64,000 bases of DNA from Strongyloides papillosus (GCA_005656395.1 SRSI01000027.1:124001-188000), one strand, 5' to 3'. Positions 33,967-45,831 are shown, numbered from the stretch's first letter. Notes: generated from the letters alone by a model not told the origin. Program-made: numbers and translations.

Positions 33967-36599
33967 TATCTTTTAACTGAAACTTTGCATGTCTTCATTC
34001 AGTATATTATAGATTATTTTCATGTTCACATAACTTAGATTTTACTAGATTTAAACGAATTTTATTTTATTAGTTTGGTTTCTAAACGATTTACTGTAGT
34101 TTATAGAAACTCTGTTTGCCACAGCAGTATTCAAAACAATCAATTAAACAAAGTATCCAAAAATCCATAATATTTATAGTATACAATTTGAATCTAGAGA
34201 TTAATATCAAATATTTTATCATTTCTATCCACATTTTAATATTTGTATTTCTGATCAATCTGCTAGGTTCATTATGCATATTTTTAATCTTCAAAATGTT
34301 TAAAACATTACACAAAGAACTATGTATGTTCCATTGCATTGGCTTTCATAGATTCTCATATTCATAGAAAATTAAATTATTTTTTTACTATTGAAAAATA
34401 TATTTCAAGGTAAAAGCAAGGCAATTATGTAAAGTTTGTTTCACTAGTATACTTTATTCATACATTAAATTTTGACGAAGAAAAAACAAATTTTGTTTAC
34501 TAAATTATCACTTTCATTTACCATAAAGAACTACCTCCTTAATTACTTAATATTTCTCCACTCTTATTTATATTAAACAATTAAGCAGTTGCATTTGTTA
34601 TTATGATGATAACATTACATTAAATTGTTAAAGAGAGAACATGGATCTTGTTTGTAAAAAAGGCATTTTATATGCAATATCCTAATTTAATAAGCACATT
34701 ATAACATTTGTCTGATTAAGATAACGTTACTTTTATAACATGTTAATGCCCTTAAAAAGCGTTGATTAATAATAAATTTTTATACCAACGAAATATCTTA
34801 TTTCATTCAGATATAAATTAAGTGTTGACTATATAAAATAAGAGTTACTCTTTACAATTATATTACTAAAGGGGCAAGCACCTATGTAAAAAAGTTACAA
34901 ATAAAGGAAGCGATAATATCACATACAAAATTTTAAATTTTTCAAATTAGCATTCAGTTTTCAAAAAATCTGCAAAACAATCTTATTGAATGCTGATATA
35001 TATTTTTCAAATTTTTTCCTAAAAAGATTTTAAATATTTAAAATGTTTACTAAAACTAGCAAAATAGATACCATAGATTTCTGAAACACAGAGCACATTT
35101 TTTATTCTGAATTCGCATCTGATACTAATGCTTTTATCACAAAATAGCCCTCTGAAAATCTACCTTAACTTTTTAGTAAGATTTAACTTTATGTCATAAT
35201 TTACATGACCACGTTGTAAACATTGTTTGGAATATACAATTTCACTTCGCTAAGTCTTTAGCAACAGTTTTTATTGTTAGAGTATAAGAATTTAAACAGT
35301 ACTTTAGACAATAAATAATCTCTAAAATTTACAACTTCAGGCATATAAATACTATCTTTAAAATTATAAAAAAATATAGGAGTTAAAGACAAACATTATA
35401 GTTAAAATAAAAATTCAATTTGTATAAATTGTTATAGAGTATAGAAAATTTTTAAAAATCAATTTATTATTTTTATAATTTTAATATAAAATGTTAGTAT
35501 CTCTTCTCCAGTGATTTTTTTTTCATACATTGTAAGGTCCAACTGTTTGATAATTTCTATATAATGGTAATTTGTCTTCCTAATGATAACTGAGCATATT
35601 GAATAAATAAAGTTTAAATAAATGTGGAATTTGTATTGCTGATTAAAAAATGTTTTTTAAAATAGCTATAGTCATAAATTATCACTTTTTAAATGCGGCC
35701 CGGATAAAAATTTTTTTGGATACTTCAGAAACAAATTTCTGTTTCTTAAAGCAATCCAATTAATTTCTATTAATTCTAATACTATCTATAAGATTTTACT
35801 CGTATAACAAATTTTAACTCTAATTAAATTTATTTACAAAAATAATAATGATAGATGTTACACTCCAAAAATACATTGTTAAATAGTTATAAAGATAAGG
35901 TGTTCTTATAAAACATTACACCATTTTAAATTCGTATAAATTTGTAATGAAGATAATAACCACCTACGGATAGGTGGAGAATGTCAGAATAAAACCCACA
36001 TATTGAAATTTAAATAAAAAGAGATTTATATATCATTCTTATTCATTATTATTATTGTTTAAGATATATCACATATAATAAAATATTTACTTACATCTTA
36101 ATCTAAAGTCTTTATATCAGTATATCTTGGGTTGAAATCCCTAAATGGGATCTCCCCATGATAACAAATTTTCTATTTTTAAATTCATTTCTTAACTTTT
36201 TTTATTCAAAATATATTTGTTTTGAGTTTTGTTGTACATTAACTTTTTGTCAAAAATGTTTTCTTCAGTATTAAATATAATTTTATTATTGATTATGTCA
36301 CAGATGCAATTTACAATGATTATTATCCTTCCATCAATATAAATCACGTTTTCATGATAATTAAAAATTGTAATTCTATGAATTTTATTTAGCAACCTGA
36401 CATCCTTAATGTTTTTAAAAAAACATTATTCCAATGATAAAAAGTTGTTGAAAAGTGTTTACTTTTTTAGTGATAGATAACATTTTAATAAATAACAATG
36501 ATGATAAACAAATAACATATTCATAATCAGCGTAAAATTTTGAATCTGTTGATATATAAATTTGTTAAAAATTCAAAAAAATTTTTTTTTGTTGATAAT
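33967..36599. other. AT-rich non-coding stretch
   Basis: Overlapping open frames on both strands at 34091-34367 and a frame at 36192-36395 are Ile/Lys/Asn-rich and not credible genes. A short GC-rich hairpin-like motif (GGGTTGAAATCCCTAAATGGG) lies near 36129-36150. Nothing else recognised. Confidence 0.5.
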
Positions 36600-38715
36600 C
36601 AATTAACCTATATCTTTCTTAAATACTAAAATTTCAAGAATCTGTTCCATGCGTTTGTAGAACAAATTCGTGGCTACAAAATGAGATATCAACCATTTCT
36701 GTAACTTATGTACACACTTCAATAAATATTATTAAATTATTTTAGTCAACTTCAATAAAATATGAAAAAAATTATTAAAAATATTAATATTTTGACAATA
36801 AAACAAAATTTAAAAAATCTGTCCCATGCGTTTGTAGAACAAACTTTTGGCTACAAAATGACACCTTAAACATTTCTATAGCTTAAGCACAGGCTTCAAT
36901 AAATATTCCTAAAAATTTTCTTTCATGTATAGGAAAATTTTTTAAAAACTTATTATTAATTTTTAAATTTAAATAATTCCGCAATAAAACAATATTTAAA
37001 AAATCTGTGCCATGGGTTCGTAGAACAAACTCTTGGCTACAAAATGAGACTAACACCATATCTGTATCTTAAGTACAAGCTTCAATAAATATTCCTAAAG
37101 ATTTTTATTCAGATATGGGAAAATTTTTTAAAAATTATTTTAAAATTTTTAAATTTAAATAAATCCACAATAAAACAAAATTTAAAAAATCTGTCCCATG
37201 CGTTTGTAGAACAAACTGTTGGCTACAAAATGAGACTACAGTCATATCTGTATCTTAAGCACAGGCTTCAATAAATATTCCTAAAAATTTTCATTCAAAT
37301 ATAGAAAATTTTTAGAAATTTATTTAATTTTGAATAATTTCACTAAAAAGTAATATTTCAAAAATCTGTCCCATGCGTTTGTAGAACAAACTCTTGGCTA
37401 CAAAATGACACCTTAACCATTTCTGTAGCACAAGCACAGGCTTCAATAAATATTCCTAAAGATTTTTATTCAGATATGGAAAAATTTTTTAAAAATTATT
37501 TTAAAATTTTTAAATTTAAATAAATCCACAAAAAAACAAAATTTAAAAAATCTGTCCCATGCGTTTGTAGAACAAACTGTTGGCTACAAAATGAGACTAC
37601 AGTCATATCTGTATCTTAAGCACAGGCTTCAATAAATATTCCTAAAAATTTTCATTCAAATATAGAAAATTTTTAGAAATTTATTTTAATTTTGAATAAT
37701 TTCCTTAAAAAGTAATATTTCAAAAATCTGTCCCATGCGTTTGTAGAACAAACTCTTGGCTACAAAATGACACCTTAACCATTTCTGTAGCTCAAGCACA
37801 AGCTTCAATAAATATTCCTAAAAATTTTTATTCAGATATGGGAAAATTTTTTAAAAATTATTTTAAAATTTTTAAATTTAAATAAATCCACAATAAAACA
37901 AAATTTAAAAAATCTGTCCCATGCGTTTGTAGAACAAACTGTTGGCTACAAAATGAGACTACAGTCATATCTGTATCTTAAGCACAGGCTTCAATAAATA
38001 TTCCTAAAAATTTTCATTCAAATATAGAAAATTTTTAGAAATTTATTTTAATTTTGAATAATTTCCTTAAAAAGTAATATTTCAAAAATCTGTCCCATGC
38101 GTTTGTAGAACAAACTCTTGGCTACAAAATGACACCTTAACCATTTCTGTAGCTCAAGCACAACTTCAATAAATATTCCTAAAAATTTTTATTCAGATAT
38201 GGGAAAATTTTTTAAAAATTATTTTAAAATTTTTAAATTTAAATAAATCCACAATAAAACAAAATTTAAAAAATCTGTCCCATGCGTTTGTAGAACAAAC
38301 TGTTGGCTACAAAATGAGACTACAGTCATATCTGTATCTTAAGCACAGGCTTCAATAAATATTCCTAAAAATTTTCATTCAAATATAGAAAATTTTTAGA
38401 AATTTATTTAATTTTGAATAATTTCACTAAAAAGTAATATTTCAAAAATCTGTCCCATGCGTTTGTAGAACAAACTCTTGGCTACAAAATGACACCTTAA
38501 CCATTTCTGTAGCACAAGCACAGGCTTCAATAAATATTCCTAAAGATTTTCATTAAAATATAGAAAATTTTTAGAAATTTATTTAATTTTGAATAATTTC
38601 ACTAAAAAGTAATATTTCAAAAATCTGTCCCATGCGTTTGTAGAACAAACCCTTGGCTACAAAATAACACCCTAACCATTTCTATAGCTCAAGCACAGGC
38701 TTCAAAAAAAATTGT
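36600..38715 (+). repeat. Satellite array, 12 monomers of 175-186 bp with dimeric higher-order period
   Basis: The core CATGCGTTTGTAGAACAAAC starts at 36648, 36825, 37011 (variant), 37197, 37372, 37558, 37734, 37920, 38096, 38281, 38456 and 38631. From 37011 to 38456 most spacings alternate between about 186 and 175, giving a period near 361 bp made of two monomer types. One has TGTTGGCTACAAAATGAGAC and the other TCTTGGCTACAAAATGACAC. First and last monomers are more diverged, as usual at array edges. Each core holds a dyad TTTGTAG...CTACAAA. Confidence 0.95.
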
Positions 38716-40260
38716 AATTTAACCACAATCAAGTTTAGTTTAATAGAAATATAATTTCATGTTTAAATGCTTTTTTTAAATTTTATTTCTGTAATAATCT
38801 TCTTCATTGTTTATTTTCTATTAAAAAGTTGTAATTAACTCATATTTTTTTGTTTATTTGTATAAATACTGTAATAGTAAACAAATAAATAACTAATGTA
38901 AAGATTACTTGGAATTTTGTCACTGTAACTTTTATCCTAAGAAGAAAATTTTGTTTACTTCATTTTTTAGGTGTTTACACACAACTTTTTTAAAATATAA
39001 TTTTAAAAATAGATTCCGCATGTTAAATTACGTATAATTGTAAATTTTTAGGGCATAATAATCATTTTAAAATTTTGACAAATTTAGATGGCAGGTTGCT
39101 AATTTTATTACGTTCATTATAATCTTTAAAAAATCTAAAGAAATTTATTAAAAAGTAATATTTTTATCTGCACAGATTTACTTTTTATCAGATAATTTTT
39201 CTTATTGTGAAGAATGTAAAGAATAATAATAAATCAATAAATTGTTTTTAATTATACAATCATGTTGTATTTACATAGCCAATAGATATTTAGAAAATAC
39301 AAAATAATAAATAAACATTAAAGAAACAAATTCTTACATATTAAAAATAAATTACATTATCAAGATGTTCTGTTTTATTTCTATTATAGCACTAATAAAA
39401 TGAATTTATCAAGTGATGTTATCCAAAAATTTACCACATGTATATATAAAATTACATTCAAAATTACAATATAATATTTATATTTCAGTTATGATAATAT
39501 AATATGATGTTTTGAGTACATGTAAATATACGTACACTGTTCCACGTTGAAAAGAAAGAAATTCTTCATTTTAATCTAAAAATGAATTTAGAAAAAATAA
39601 ACTTGCAATTTATCTAATCTAAGATGCTGGCCCAAATTCAAGCTTTTCGATCCGATTTTATTAATTTTTTTTTCCATGAAGACGGCTTTTTTAGCTTTTT
39701 GTATATAATTTTATATGATAATATTTTTTTGTTATAATTAATTAGATGAAACTTTTATTTCTTAAAGAAAGATATAAATTGCCTCGGTTAGTGTATACTT
39801 ACTATTTTTTACTAATTTTTTTTAAGTTATCTTAGATATTTTTATTAATAGATTTATTATCTAATATTTTCTAGATATTATTTTAATTGTAAACGCAAAT
39901 TTTTTTTATTACACTACAAAATTATTTTTAGAAATTAACATCAAGAATTCATACACTTTTTTGTACAAAATAATTTTTCAACAGATTATTGAAAATTGTA
40001 AATTTAGATTTTCTATAGAAGTATTAAGATCTAGTAAAAGTGTTTAATCTCATAATAGTAGATTAATTAAAATATTAATTAAATAATTTTATATTTAATT
40101 TTTTATGTTACGTAATGAATCATACTTTTTTAATGTTTTATAATTTTTATCAACGATACTTTACATGAGTAATTTCGATATATTACATCTAGAACAAGTT
40201 GAATCATCAACTTAGAATATAGTCTAATAGGAAGTATTAACATGACACGCCATTATCGTT
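38716..40260. other. AT-rich non-coding stretch
   Basis: No gene or bounded element seen. Confidence 0.5.
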
Positions 40261-40269
40261 TAAATAATT

Positions 40270-40371
40270 TGTCATGATTTCTGTTTTTGATTACATTAAT
40301 TTTATATATATATATGTCGCTTTTTTGTAAGAGTTTAGTTTGCCTTTTTAAATAAAACGTATATTTTAACA
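40270..40371 (+). repeat. copia 5' LTR (102 bp)
   Basis: Matches 44049-44153 with a few differences. Contains a (TA)n run and AATAAA near the 3' end. Confidence 0.9.
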
Positions 40372-40386
40372 GATTAAGAGTCTCAT
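40372..40386 (+). promoter_or_regulatory. copia primer-binding site, candidate half-tRNA-Lys(CUU)
   Basis: GATTAAGAGTCTCAT follows the LTR directly. It does not begin TGG, so it does not pair with a tRNA 3' CCA end. It is complementary to ATGAGACTCTTAATC, the anticodon stem-loop of animal tRNA-Lys(CUU) as I recall it, as expected for copia-type priming by a 5' half-tRNA cut in the anticodon arm. Confidence 0.7.
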
Positions 40387-40393
40387 TACTAAC

Positions 40394-43300
40394 ATGGCTA
40401 CTAAAAATATTGAATCTGAATTTCTAACTGCTAGGAAACTTTGTGGCTTGGAACCTTTAACTGATGAAAATTATGCTGCGTGGAAGGATACTCTTTCAGT
40501 CGTATTTCTACAAATGGGCAAAAAATTTGATGATGTTCTAGAGGGCAAGGATGATGACAAAATTTCTGCTGCTACTTTACGAACAGTTTTGTCATCAAAT
40601 TTAAGAACTAAATTTCTCTCATACGATTCTACATCTGAAATACTAAAGCAATTAAAAGCACGTTATGAATCTACTCCAATGAAAGTTATTGTTGATACGA
40701 TAAAAGAGTTAATTCACGTGGGGGGAAGTCCTTTAACGATGATGGATGAAATTGCAAACTGTAAAAGGAGGTTGGAGAAGGAGAATGTTATTCTACCTGA
40801 CCAATTCTTTATTGGATTAACGTTGTCGAAACTAAATGATCTGGGGAATGGCTTGCTGCATGCGATAAACAAAGATACTTCTTTTTCTGCTTTCTTTTCT
40901 ATGGTGGCAAGTAGTATGCAATTTATGAATGCAAACAAAGTGGAAGATTCACCTGTTGTTTTCAAAGCGTATGGTGAAAAATTAAAACCTAGTGGTATAG
41001 TATGTTTTAGATGTGGCAAACCAGGGCATATCAAACGTAATTGTCGAGTGAAATTATCAGCTCAAATTATTAGTGAAGATAAGGAAGGTTATGGTTTTGT
41101 GGCGGATAATGGTCCAAATTTTAAGTTAAAGGGTATTTATATAGATTCTGGCTGCACGGAACATATGATTACAGATAAAAGTCCACTAATCAATCTATCA
41201 CCAGCTAAAAGAATTAAAATTACTTTTGCTAACAATCAAACTGAAACTCTTGACAGTGCTGGATGGTTAAATTTAGGTGGATTAATTTTAAAAAATTGTT
41301 ATTATCATAAATCTGGAGTTACAAATCTTTTGAGCAGTGGTTTACTAGATGATTTAGGTTTGACACGTTACTCTGATAAAGGTTTGGTTGGTATTTCTGA
41401 TGGTTGTGTCTTTGTTCCAATTAGGAGAGTTAACAGGCTATATGAAGCATTGGTAGATAAGGCATATAAGGTTGGTGTTAATGCAGGTATTGTTGATTCT
41501 GGTATTTCTATGGCGAAGTTATGGCATCTTAGACTGGGTCATCCAAATAGGTTTGCACTTAAAGATACAGCAAATGTTGATCTTGTAGAGAAATGCGAAG
41601 TATGTTGTTCACAAAAAATTAAGAAGATTCCTCATAAAAAGAGTACAATTTCTACAGCTCCACTTCAACTTCTATTTGCTGATATTGGATTTCCTAAATG
41701 TGGTAAAGGTTTGGAAGACTATAGTTGTTATCTTATAGTTGTGGATGATTTTTCAAAGATTATTTGTGTACGCTCACTTAAGGACAAATCAGCTTTAACA
41801 GTAAAAGATGCTTTGGAAGATATTATAGTTTGTTTAGAATCGGCGTGTAAACAGAAAGTGGTACAATTAAGAACTGATAATGGGTGTGAATTTAAAAATA
41901 GTATTCTATCACAGTTTCTCTTAAAGAAAAATATTTCAATTCAATATACAAATGTTGAATGTCCTCAGCAGAATACAGCTGAAAGGTATAATCAAACATT
42001 GAAACTATGCACTTCAACGCTGATGTATACTATGAATATACCTGTTATGTATTGGCCGGAGATTATAGTGAGTGCGGCGTATCTCCGTAATCGCATAAGA
42101 GGTCCTGATGGTTTATCTCCTCTTGAAAGAGCAGGATTACAGTTAGATATTGGCAATTTGAAAGTTATTGGCTGTATGGTATTTGTTAAAAATCTTGATA
42201 TTGATGTTACTTTGCTTGATAAATCTCAAGTGGGCATTTTAGTAGGTTTTGGTAAAAGTTCTGTCTCTTATCGTATTGCTTTATTATCTCAACGTAAAAT
42301 TATTGAATCTTGTAATGTAACCTTTTTGGAAGATAAAAACTTTTTAGATGCAAAGAAACATGTTTTAGAATTTAGACAATCCAAATGTGAAGATGACTTC
42401 TTTGATGATATGAAATTCTTTAACGACAAATTACAACCAGTTTCAGAGATATCATCTCCACTTGTTGTCACTGATGTTATGGACAAAACTGTTGACAACA
42501 GTAGTGAAATTAAAAATGATAGTATTGCTTCAAGAGTTACAGGTAGAAGGAGACAGGTCAATTGTATGGCTATAGTTGATATATCAGAGAAAGAAGCTCT
42601 GATGGATGATAAATGGCTTAAAGAAATGCAAGATGAAGTTAAAAAATTAACTACTTTTGATGTTTATGAAACAGTTGATAGAAAATATGCTAGTGAAGTT
42701 TTACCTGGCCGTTGGGTGTATACTAGGAAGCCTGATGGATCATTGAAAGCGAGATATGTAATTAAAGGGTTTAAGCAAGAAGCTGAAATTATCAACTTTA
42801 GTCCGACGACGGCTTATCTTACAATACGATTATTTCTTATATTGGCATCAAGTTTAAATTTTAAAGTGGCGACGTTAGATATAAGCTCAGCATTTCTTCA
42901 GAGTGGTTTAAGTGAAAATATTTTTGTTGAAATTCCTCTCTGTTGCAATGAAGAAAAATCTAAAGTATGGAGGTTAAAAAAGGCACTATATGGGTTAAGA
43001 CAAGCTCCAAAGGCATGGAATAACACTGTAACTTCAATATTACTTTCTTTGGATCTAGTTCAATGTCAATGTGATTTCTCTGTCTTTAAAAATAATGACG
43101 GTACGCTATTTATAACTATTTATGTTGATGATTTTCTTTTTATTGGAAAAAATGAAAGTGTAATTGATGAATGTGTTGGTAAATTGAAAGAAAAATTAAC
43201 ATTAAAGTACTATGGGCTAATTAAAGAAAATGAACGAAGAAAGTTTACTGGTTATCATATTAGTCGTGTCAATGGAGCATTTAAGTTAGACATGGTTGAA

Positions 43301-44056
43301 AAAATTGAGGAACTTTTGCATCAATATCCAAATATCCAAGAATCAAAAACACCTTTTTATGACAAGTCTGAACTGGACGAATCTGAAAGTTTAAACGATG
43401 CAGAAGTAAAGAAATTTCAAAGTCTGCTAGGGAGTATAAGTTATATTGCCTATAATGGTAGGCCGGACATAACTTTTATCACAGCGAAAATTGCACGTAA
43501 AGCACATGCTCCAACCAAAAAATGTTGGCTTTCCTTGTTACAAATTGTGAAGTATCTTAAATTTGAGAAGGACTTGTCATTAACTTATGAAATCAACTCT
43601 AGTGGTCTTGATCTTATTACTTACTCAGATGCCTCATTTGCTACACCTCCAGATCTAGTATGTACATCAGGAATGTGTATTTATGCAGGGGGGAAGTTGG
43701 TTCATTGGAAAAGCAGTAAACAAAAATCAATTAGTAAATCTACATTTACTGCTGAACTATATTCATGTGTATCTGCAGTGGAGTATACAGTTTATGTGAA
43801 AAAATTTCTAGAATTTTTTATATCAAGAATAAACAAACCAACACTGTGTATCGATAATGTGCCTCTTTATAAGTCACTTCAAAAAGACTTTGGATATACA
43901 AGTAAAGCCAAAGCTACTGCGATAAATTTTTTATATTTAAAAAATGAACTGAATGATATGGTGCTAAAGGTAGTTTCAACTGATCTTATGAAAGCTGATC
44001 CACTGACCAAAGTTTCAAATAAACTAAAGTCTTTATTCGCAGGGGAAGTGTCATGA
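40394..44056 (+). CDS. copia Gag-Pol polyprotein (1220 aa)
   Basis: One frame in Pseudoviridae order: Gag, zinc knuckle, protease, integrase, RT, RNase H. The CCHC knuckle CFRCGKPGHIKRNC is near residue 204, the protease IDSGCTEHM near 252, and the pre-integrase motif LWHLRLGHPN near 376. Integrase acidic residues lie in LFADIG (about 430), RTDNGCEF (about 494) and NTAERYNQ (about 529). RT contains TLDISSAFLQ (about 827) and YVDDFLFIG (about 910). RNase H contains YSDASFAT (about 1077) and STFTAELYS. Gag and Pol are fused without a frameshift, as in Drosophila copia. The start codon is only 22 bp beyond the LTR and the stop TGA lies inside the 3' LTR. No disabling change seen. Confidence 0.95.
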   Translation: MATKNIESEFLTARKLCGLEPLTDENYAAWKDTLSVVFLQMGKKFDDVLEGKDDDKISAATLRTVLSSNLRTKFLSYDSTSEILKQLKARYESTPMKVIVDTIKELIHVGGSPLTMMDEIANCKRRLEKENVILPDQFFIGLTLSKLNDLGNGLLHAINKDTSFSAFFSMVASSMQFMNANKVEDSPVVFKAYGEKLKPSGIVCFRCGKPGHIKRNCRVKLSAQIISEDKEGYGFVADNGPNFKLKGIYIDSGCTEHMITDKSPLINLSPAKRIKITFANNQTETLDSAGWLNLGGLILKNCYYHKSGVTNLLSSGLLDDLGLTRYSDKGLVGISDGCVFVPIRRVNRLYEALVDKAYKVGVNAGIVDSGISMAKLWHLRLGHPNRFALKDTANVDLVEKCEVCCSQKIKKIPHKKSTISTAPLQLLFADIGFPKCGKGLEDYSCYLIVVDDFSKIICVRSLKDKSALTVKDALEDIIVCLESACKQKVVQLRTDNGCEFKNSILSQFLLKKNISIQYTNVECPQQNTAERYNQTLKLCTSTLMYTMNIPVMYWPEIIVSAAYLRNRIRGPDGLSPLERAGLQLDIGNLKVIGCMVFVKNLDIDVTLLDKSQVGILVGFGKSSVSYRIALLSQRKIIESCNVTFLEDKNFLDAKKHVLEFRQSKCEDDFFDDMKFFNDKLQPVSEISSPLVVTDVMDKTVDNSSEIKNDSIASRVTGRRRQVNCMAIVDISEKEALMDDKWLKEMQDEVKKLTTFDVYETVDRKYASEVLPGRWVYTRKPDGSLKARYVIKGFKQEAEIINFSPTTAYLTIRLFLILASSLNFKVATLDISSAFLQSGLSENIFVEIPLCCNEEKSKVWRLKKALYGLRQAPKAWNNTVTSILLSLDLVQCQCDFSVFKNNDGTLFITIYVDDFLFIGKNESVIDECVGKLKEKLTLKYYGLIKENERRKFTGYHISRVNGAFKLDMVEKIEELLHQYPNIQESKTPFYDKSELDESESLNDAEVKKFQSLLGSISYIAYNGRPDITFITAKIARKAHAPTKKCWLSLLQIVKYLKFEKDLSLTYEINSSGLDLITYSDASFATPPDLVCTSGMCIYAGGKLVHWKSSKQKSISKSTFTAELYSCVSAVEYTVYVKKFLEFFISRINKPTLCIDNVPLYKSLQKDFGYTSKAKATAINFLYLKNELNDMVLKVVSTDLMKADPLTKVSNKLKSLFAGEVS

Positions 44057-44153
44057 TTTGTGTTTTTTGATTACATTAATTTTATATATATATGTGTCGC
44101 TTTTTTGTATAAGTTTAGTTTGCCTTTTTTTAAATAAAACATATATTTTAACA
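44049..44153 (+). repeat. copia 3' LTR (105 bp)
   Basis: See the 5' LTR. The gag-pol stop codon overlaps its first 8 bases. Confidence 0.9.
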
Positions 44154-44163
44154 GTAAATAATT

Positions 44164-45108
44164 CTATTAAACTTCTATAAGTTTGATTTTTTAAAATGGT
44201 TTTGAAAGATAATATAAAAAAGTTATTTACAATAATTTAAATTATTAAAACATGTTAATAAAGATACTATAATATATTAATCAATGTTCTTTATAAAACA
44301 TCTTACAATTTTCATCAAAATTGAAGTTTATTAATGTGTTTTTATATTTTAAATTACTATAAATTGTTTTTTTATATTATTTTTCAAAATCATTTTTAAA
44401 AATGGTTGTTTATTGTTTTTTCTTTAAATTTAAGTTGAAGAGAAATTTTTAGAGATCAAATATATCATTTGTTATTAAATAAAATTTACATCATACGTTA
44501 TGAACATTAAAAAAAATTGTCAATTAATCTATTTTAAATTACAACTCAAAAAGCAATTAGTTTTTAAAGGTTAGCTAGAAAAATGAAAAAGTGAAAACAA
44601 ACATAAACTCAAATAAATTTTTTTAGTTAATATACCATAAAAATTAGAAAAAAAGTAATTAAATAAATAAAATGTTATTGTTATTTTTTTGATTATTTAA
44701 AAAAATAATTTTTGTTAAAATATTTATAAGTTTACACAAATTTAACTTTTAATAAAGTAATTGATAATATATTATAAAGAAAAAGTTATATTCTAAGATT
44801 TCCATTACTTAAAAATACAATTTAAATAAAATATATATTTAATTTATATAAAATCATTATTGTTATAAATTTTATTACTCATTATGTTTTTTTGAATAAA
44901 ACGGTCTGTAACTATTGCACAAAACACTATAGTTTGTTTTACTGATTGTAATGTAAAATATTTTATTAAAACAGTCTAAAATATTCATTTTTGTAACAAT
45001 ATTAAGATTGTATTATTTAAGAAAATTTGAATTTAAATTCAATTTGTAACCATTAACAAACTGTGTATATTTGTCAATTTATTGAAATATTGTAACAAAA
45101 AGTTTTCA
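44164..45108. other. AT-rich non-coding stretch
   Basis: Nothing recognised. Confidence 0.5.
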
Positions 45109-45429
45109 GTGTTGTCAATGCCTGGAACATTCATTAGCTAAATTCAGGTTCAAAGATCAGAATTGTTGATTTTAAACGTCAAATTGTTACTTCAATGTTA
45201 AAATTAAAAAAACCTAAAGTATCAAGAGTCCGCCATATTCTTGAGACAGTAACAGGGGAAGGAAGAATTCCAAGAAGAAGATGTATTGAGTTTTATCAAC
45301 AACTATCTAAAAAATTTGACTAAAACGTCGCTAGACAGAAAGCAAAGCAGGTTAAAACTAAGTGCTGTAGGTGTAAAAAATATTACTGTCTAGAATGTTT
45401 TCAGAGATTTCATTTAAAATGTAAATGAA
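45109..45429 (+). pseudogene. piggyBac transposase C-terminal fragment
   Basis: A single reading phase, broken by two stops, gives VVNAWNI, then FKRQIVTSMLK, then RQKAKQVKTKCCRCKKYYCL with ECFQRFHLKC. This is the end of a piggyBac transposase including its Cys-rich zinc-binding tail (CCRC...CLECF...H...C). It is not derived from the 22623-25664 element, whose tail differs. No TIRs recognised nearby. Confidence 0.7.
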
Positions 45430-45506
45430 ATTGTTGTTGATGTTCTCTAACAAATTTGTATAAAAAATCTAATATGATTTTGATATTGTACAGAGAAGTA
45501 AAAAAC

Positions 45507-45526
45507 GTGCATACCCAGGTATGCAC
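45507..45526. other. 20-nt near-palindrome
   Basis: GTGCATACC-CA-GGTATGCAC has perfect 9-bp arms and a 2-nt loop. It lies between a splice-acceptor-like TATTGTACAG (ending 45493) and a donor-like GTAAGT (45556). Confidence 0.5.
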
Positions 45527-45712
45527 TAGGAGGTCAACAAGTTAAAAATATCTTTGTAAGTTTGTGGTTCTAATGGAGTGTTCTATTATTTATTAATTCA
45601 TAACACGTTATACCTTTGTTCTTAATTAATTTTTTTAACATTTCAGAAATGCGTCTACTTAAAAAAAAGCTCTATTTCGAATGATTTTCTACAGCTGTTT
45701 CCTTAGATTAGG

Positions 45713-45831
45713 AGAAAGAGGAGTCAATGGTAAAGAAGAAAAAGTAACTGCTGGTAGAGGAGGGTATAGCAGAAGAAGATTTAGAAGAGCAGTACACACA
45801 AAAACTCATAGCTATGAAACATAGTCGAGAA
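45713..45831 (+). pseudogene. Orphan coding-like segment (possible terminal exon)
   Basis: An open phase reads LGERGVNGKEEKVTAGRGG followed by an Arg-rich run and ends ...THSYET at TAG about 45829-45831. It has higher GC and codon-like texture than its surroundings and follows acceptor-like TTTCCTTAG. No start codon or upstream exon can be joined with confidence. Its last 35 bp and 3' flank are duplicated, inverted, at 52955-53229. Confidence 0.3.

Larger units (their letters stand above)
40261..44163 (+). mobile_element. Complete Ty1/copia retrotransposon with about 100-bp LTRs
   Basis: LTRs 40270-40371 (102 bp) and 44049-44153 (105 bp) start TGTCATGATTT and end TTTTAACA. They differ by several substitutions and short indels, so the insertion is older than gypsy-1 or gypsy-3, yet the frame is intact. 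The flanks share TAAATAATT (40261-40269 and 44155-44163), offset by one extra G after the 3' LTR. That is longer than the usual 5-bp copia duplication and partly attributable to AT richness. A purine tract (GCAGGGGAAG, ending 44048) precedes the 3' LTR. Confidence 0.92.

Noticed and set aside
34091..34367. Overlapping open frames on both strands
   Set aside because: Ile/Leu-rich in both directions, typical of random AT-rich DNA.
36648..38650. Regularly spaced repeats resembling a CRISPR-like array
   Set aside because: Monomers are contiguous at 175-186 bp, the spacers are also repeated, and the organism is eukaryotic; this is a satellite.
45109..45429. Joining this piggyBac tail to the 22623-25664 element as one family copy
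   Set aside because: The Cys-rich tails differ in spacing and sequence, so they come from different piggyBac lineages.
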